DNA of 6,531 nt from Nitrososphaeria archaeon. Its GTDB lineage: Archaea; Thermoproteota; Nitrososphaeria; Conexivisphaerales; UBA164. Shown in pieces: positions 4,868 to 6,531 of this stretch (the first letter of the stretch is position 1; every line of letters begins with the position of its first letter). The position numbers and the translations under genes are program-made. Under the pieces are notes generated by a model. The model saw nothing but the letters and a program-made list of their open reading frames with translations. It was not told where the DNA came from and searched no databases. Where the stretch lies: assembly GCA_029775955.1 (NCBI GenBank), contig JARVJW010000076.1, positions 1 to 6,531 of the forward strand. Reading direction: 5' to 3'.

Positions 4868-5773
4868 TAGCAGTGCCTGGGCAAATTCTTTCATTTCTAG
4901 TTTATCTTCCATATGTATGCTGTCAAAAATGATAGGCATTATGCCTACCCTTTTAATTGAATCGGCGAGGCTAACATCGCTCCTGTCAATTACTATTTTA
5001 TCTATAAATCCACTGTAAAGCATTGCAATGCCGTAGGGGTTTGGCTCGAACCCAAGGTCACTCATCATTTTACTTGCAGGCCCCTTAAATGCAATATTGC
5101 CCCTGAGTGGGGAAATGGCTATCCTTGGGCCTTTGAAGCTTCTAACAGCTTCCCTTATTCCTCTTACAGAGAGCATAGGGTAAATGCTTGCAAGCGGGTT
5201 GCTTGGTGCAATTACAATCGCATCCGATTTGTTAATTGCATTAAGAGCTTCAAGGGATGCAACTGAATTTTCAGACCCTTTAAAAGATATGCTTTCTAAC
5301 CTACCGCCAACCCTCTTGATAAAGTACTCTTCAAATGTAAGCTCGTTGCCACCAATGCCCACGATCGTGGTTAACCTGTCATTGCTTGGAGGATAAATTT
5401 TTACATCAACCCCGCTTAGGCGAGTAATTTCCATGAACACTTCAGAAAGTGCTTTGCCTTGCTTAAGGAGGAATGAGCGCAGCACGTGAATAGCAAGATC
5501 TCTGTCTCCCAGAGCTATATATGGCTTTGAAGAATACCTATCAAGCCAGTTAAAGAAGTTAAATGTATCATTTTTGATTCCCCAGTTCCGGTCAAAATCA
5601 AATACTTCCATGAGCGAGTAAAGCACCGAATCAAAATCAGGTGACATATAAAGTCCAAGCACTTCTTCGTCGTCAGCAGTGTTCACTATGACATCAAAAT
5701 CTACGCCAGCGCTCTTGAAGCCATGAACCATCTTTGCGCCAGCAGTGCCCCCGCACATAAGAGTGATTTTCAT
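4856..5773 (-). CDS. cofD: 2-phospho-L-lactate transferase (coenzyme F420 synthesis)
   Basis: CofD joins the lactyl (or phosphoenolpyruvyl) diphosphoguanosine intermediate to Fo, releasing GMP and giving F420-0, the last step before glutamate tailing; it acts in the cytoplasm. The 305-residue length is normal. Family motifs in order: N-terminal GGTAGAK (8-14), VNTADD (30-35) with the metal-binding Asp pair, SPDFDSVLYSL (44-54), WGIKNDTF (64-71), LGDRDLAIHVLRSF (88-101), the APSNPLASI loop (189-197), and FKGPASKMM (229-237). A few positions vary from the usual pattern, such as KNDTF for KGDTF and SPLRGNIAFKGP for SPIVGGKAVKGP, but none removes an expected active-site residue. The ATG at 5773 has a TATA box 26 bases upstream, so the message is leaderless. 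None of cofC, cofE or the Fo synthase genes is next to it. Confidence 0.95.
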   Translation of the reverse strand: MKITLMCGGTAGAKMVHGFKSAGVDFDVIVNTADDEEVLGLYMSPDFDSVLYSLMEVFDFDRNWGIKNDTFNFFNWLDRYSSKPYIALGDRDLAIHVLRSFLLKQGKALSEVFMEITRLSGVDVKIYPPSNDRLTTIVGIGGNELTFEEYFIKRVGGRLESISFKGSENSVASLEALNAINKSDAIVIAPSNPLASIYPMLSVRGIREAVRSFKGPRIAISPLRGNIAFKGPASKMMSDLGFEPNPYGIAMLYSGFIDKIVIDRSDVSLADSIKRVGIMPIIFDSIHMEDKLEMKEFAQALLSAI

Positions 5774-5789
5774 AAATAAATAAAAATAG

Positions 5790-5807
5790 AGCGCAGATAT
5801 AAGCGCT
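5790..5807 (-). promoter_or_regulatory. cofD promoter: TATA box inside an inverted repeat
   Basis: Minus-strand CTTATATC (5796-5803) is centred 26-27 bases from the cofD ATG, the standard spacing for a leaderless archaeal promoter. It is flanked by a perfect 5-base inverted repeat, AGCGC (5790-5794) and GCGCT (5803-5807), so a protein binding the repeat would cover the TATA and the TFB recognition site. Confidence 0.6.
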
Positions 5808-5813
5808 GCTTTT

Positions 5814-5921
5814 ATGAAGGCTTTGGGAAACGACGCTAGTGGGTCAGCTAATTCAGTCAGTATAACAGGCCTAACCGTTGGCAGCTACTTCATAGTTGGA
5901 TCTATCCTTTTGTACCTATGA
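5814..5921 (+). CDS. Possible 35-residue small ORF with hydrophobic C-terminus
   Basis: ATG at 5814 opens 35 codons: a polar, Ser/Asn-rich first half (MKALGNDASGSANSVS) then a hydrophobic run (LTVGSYFIVGSILLYL) that could span a membrane, ending at TGA 5919-5921. TAAAAATA (5781-5788) lies about 29 bases upstream and could act as a TATA box, divergent from cofD. It may equally be the truncated start of a lost membrane-transporter gene or a chance ORF; nothing downstream continues it. Confidence 0.25.
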   Translation: MKALGNDASGSANSVSITGLTVGSYFIVGSILLYL

Positions 5922-6327
5922 GAGCATATTATAAATTTATCTATTTAGTTCTGCAAGGTGTGTGTCCTGATAATATTATACCCAGCATTCACATACCGTG
6001 AAACTTACAGATAATGGCATAATAAAATAGAAGATGAGCAACCGTGGTATAGCAACAATACAGTAGGCCATAGGCGTAATTAGGCTAATATCAAAAAAGC
6101 AGTTTTTATTATAAAATTGATATAATTTAATGCTTATATTTGAAACAGTTTTAATTATATTTTTTTCTGCAAAAATTTTATCGTTAATAATTGTGCCTAA
6201 TATCTAGTAATATTTCTGTAGTAAAACAGTTGTGAATACAAGCATTGCGCCTAAATTGGGCAATCAGGGCAAGCCTACCAAAGGCCAGTTATAAAGCACT
6301 GATGAGCTGATAGTGGTCAAATATGAA
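5922..6327. other. AT-rich intergenic stretch with a repeated 10-base motif
   Basis: No gene or RNA gene is recognised here. The sequence is AT-rich and stop-filled in all frames. A 10-base motif ATT[AG][TC]GCCTA occurs three times: at 6190-6199, at 6244-6253, and inverted at 6071-6080. The segment between cofD and the edge transposase probably accumulated through insertion-sequence activity and decay. Confidence 0.5.
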
Positions 6328-6471
6328 ATGCATTGTACTTGGAGGAAAGGAACAAAGGGTTTCTTTTCCACGATGCATCAGGTGTTAACGATACTGCAAC
6401 AGAGAAAAAAAATATGCTTTGTTGCATTAATTGTACCAGATGATCAAACTTATTTGATATTACTATTTTAA
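6328..6471 (+). CDS. Doubtful 47-residue ORF, perhaps a mobile-element scrap
   Basis: The frame is open from 6295, with an ATG at 6328 and a stop at 6469-6471. The middle reads KGFFSTMHQVLTILQQRKKI followed by CFVALIVPDDQTYLILLF, a helix then a hydrophobic end, loosely like the tail of a transposase. There is no motif I can name, no clear promoter, and the length is within chance for this base composition. Position just upstream of a transposase start makes a degraded insertion sequence plausible. Confidence 0.15.
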   Translation: MHCTWRKGTKGFFSTMHQVLTILQQRKKICFVALIVPDDQTYLILLF

Positions 6472-6486
6472 CGCCACAAATTTACA

Positions 6487-6531
6487 TTGGCAGATAGGGA
6501 TTGGAAAGAATATAATGAAAAGCTTGTCAAC
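6487..6531 (+). CDS. N-terminus of an IS5/IS4-type DDE transposase (runs off the edge)
   Basis: The last 45 bases read LADRDWKEYNEKLVN with no stop, beginning at a TTG that could initiate. The pattern DW-x-x-YN-x-x-LV is the typical opening of IS5-like transposases, which normally continue with an RRG or KRG segment outside this window. No ATG lies in frame between the stop at 6469-6471 and the edge. Left terminal inverted repeat cannot be defined without the other end of the element. Assignment rests on 15 residues, so it is likely but not secure. Confidence 0.5.
   Translation, partial: MADRDWKEYNEKLVN

Noticed and set aside
5184..5396. Plus-strand 70-residue ORF
   Set aside because: It is antisense to the conserved middle of cofD.
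1..6531. CRISPR array, tRNA or rRNA gene
   Set aside because: No regularly spaced repeat and no recognisable tRNA or rRNA sequence was found on either strand by eye.

Overview
The window looks like a stretch of archaeal chromosome, most likely from a Thermoplasmatales-type euryarchaeon. This is inferred from content and promoters, not from a marker gene. It carries an F420-biosynthesis gene (cofD) and a SelB-like factor of the aSelBL type, a family reported from methanogens, Thermoplasmatales, Sulfolobales and Thaumarchaeota. It also has remnants of TnpB elements, and several start codons lie about 24-30 bases downstream of a TATA-like box with no Shine-Dalgarno sequence, as expected for leaderless archaeal messages.

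Left end (1-1250): a graveyard of IS200/IS605-family elements. The 3' part of a tnpB lies on the plus strand (2-492), broken by two frameshifts but followed by a well-preserved right end (493-591) with stem-loops like those of TnpB guide RNAs (omega RNA). A second, differently decayed tnpB tail lies on the minus strand (838-1066), with its own presumed right end running down to about 745. A right-end-type hairpin (665-689) sits between the two, and a possible fourth scrap lies at 1131-1235. No tnpA and no intact tnpB is visible.

Core (1250-5773): six intact genes. They are aSelBL (minus), a DedA/VTT membrane protein (plus), an ABC exporter permease and its ATPase (minus, overlapping, the ATPase first in the transcript), a 108-residue protein of unknown function (plus), and cofD (minus). 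Pairs are packed tightly. aSelBL and dedA start head to head about 16 bases apart with each TATA-like box inside the other gene. dedA and the permease converge with 4 bases between them. The ATPase and the 108-residue gene diverge from a shared 96-base region. The 108-residue gene and cofD converge with a 12-base overlap.

Right end (5774-6531): mostly AT-rich sequence with a short doubtful ORF, a thrice-occurring 10-base motif, and, at the very edge, what looks like the N-terminus of an IS5/IS4-type DDE transposase. 

The core genes do not form one pathway. CofD makes the F420 core, aSelBL is an enigmatic translation-factor relative, and the ABC pair is an exporter of unknown substrate, possibly controlled by the neighbouring 108-residue protein. 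No clearly new multi-gene system is visible. The most interesting items are the aSelBL without recognisable GTPase motifs, the hairpin that ends on the ABC ATPase start codon, the small divergent unknown gene, and the conserved TnpB right-end RNA signal beside a dead tnpB.
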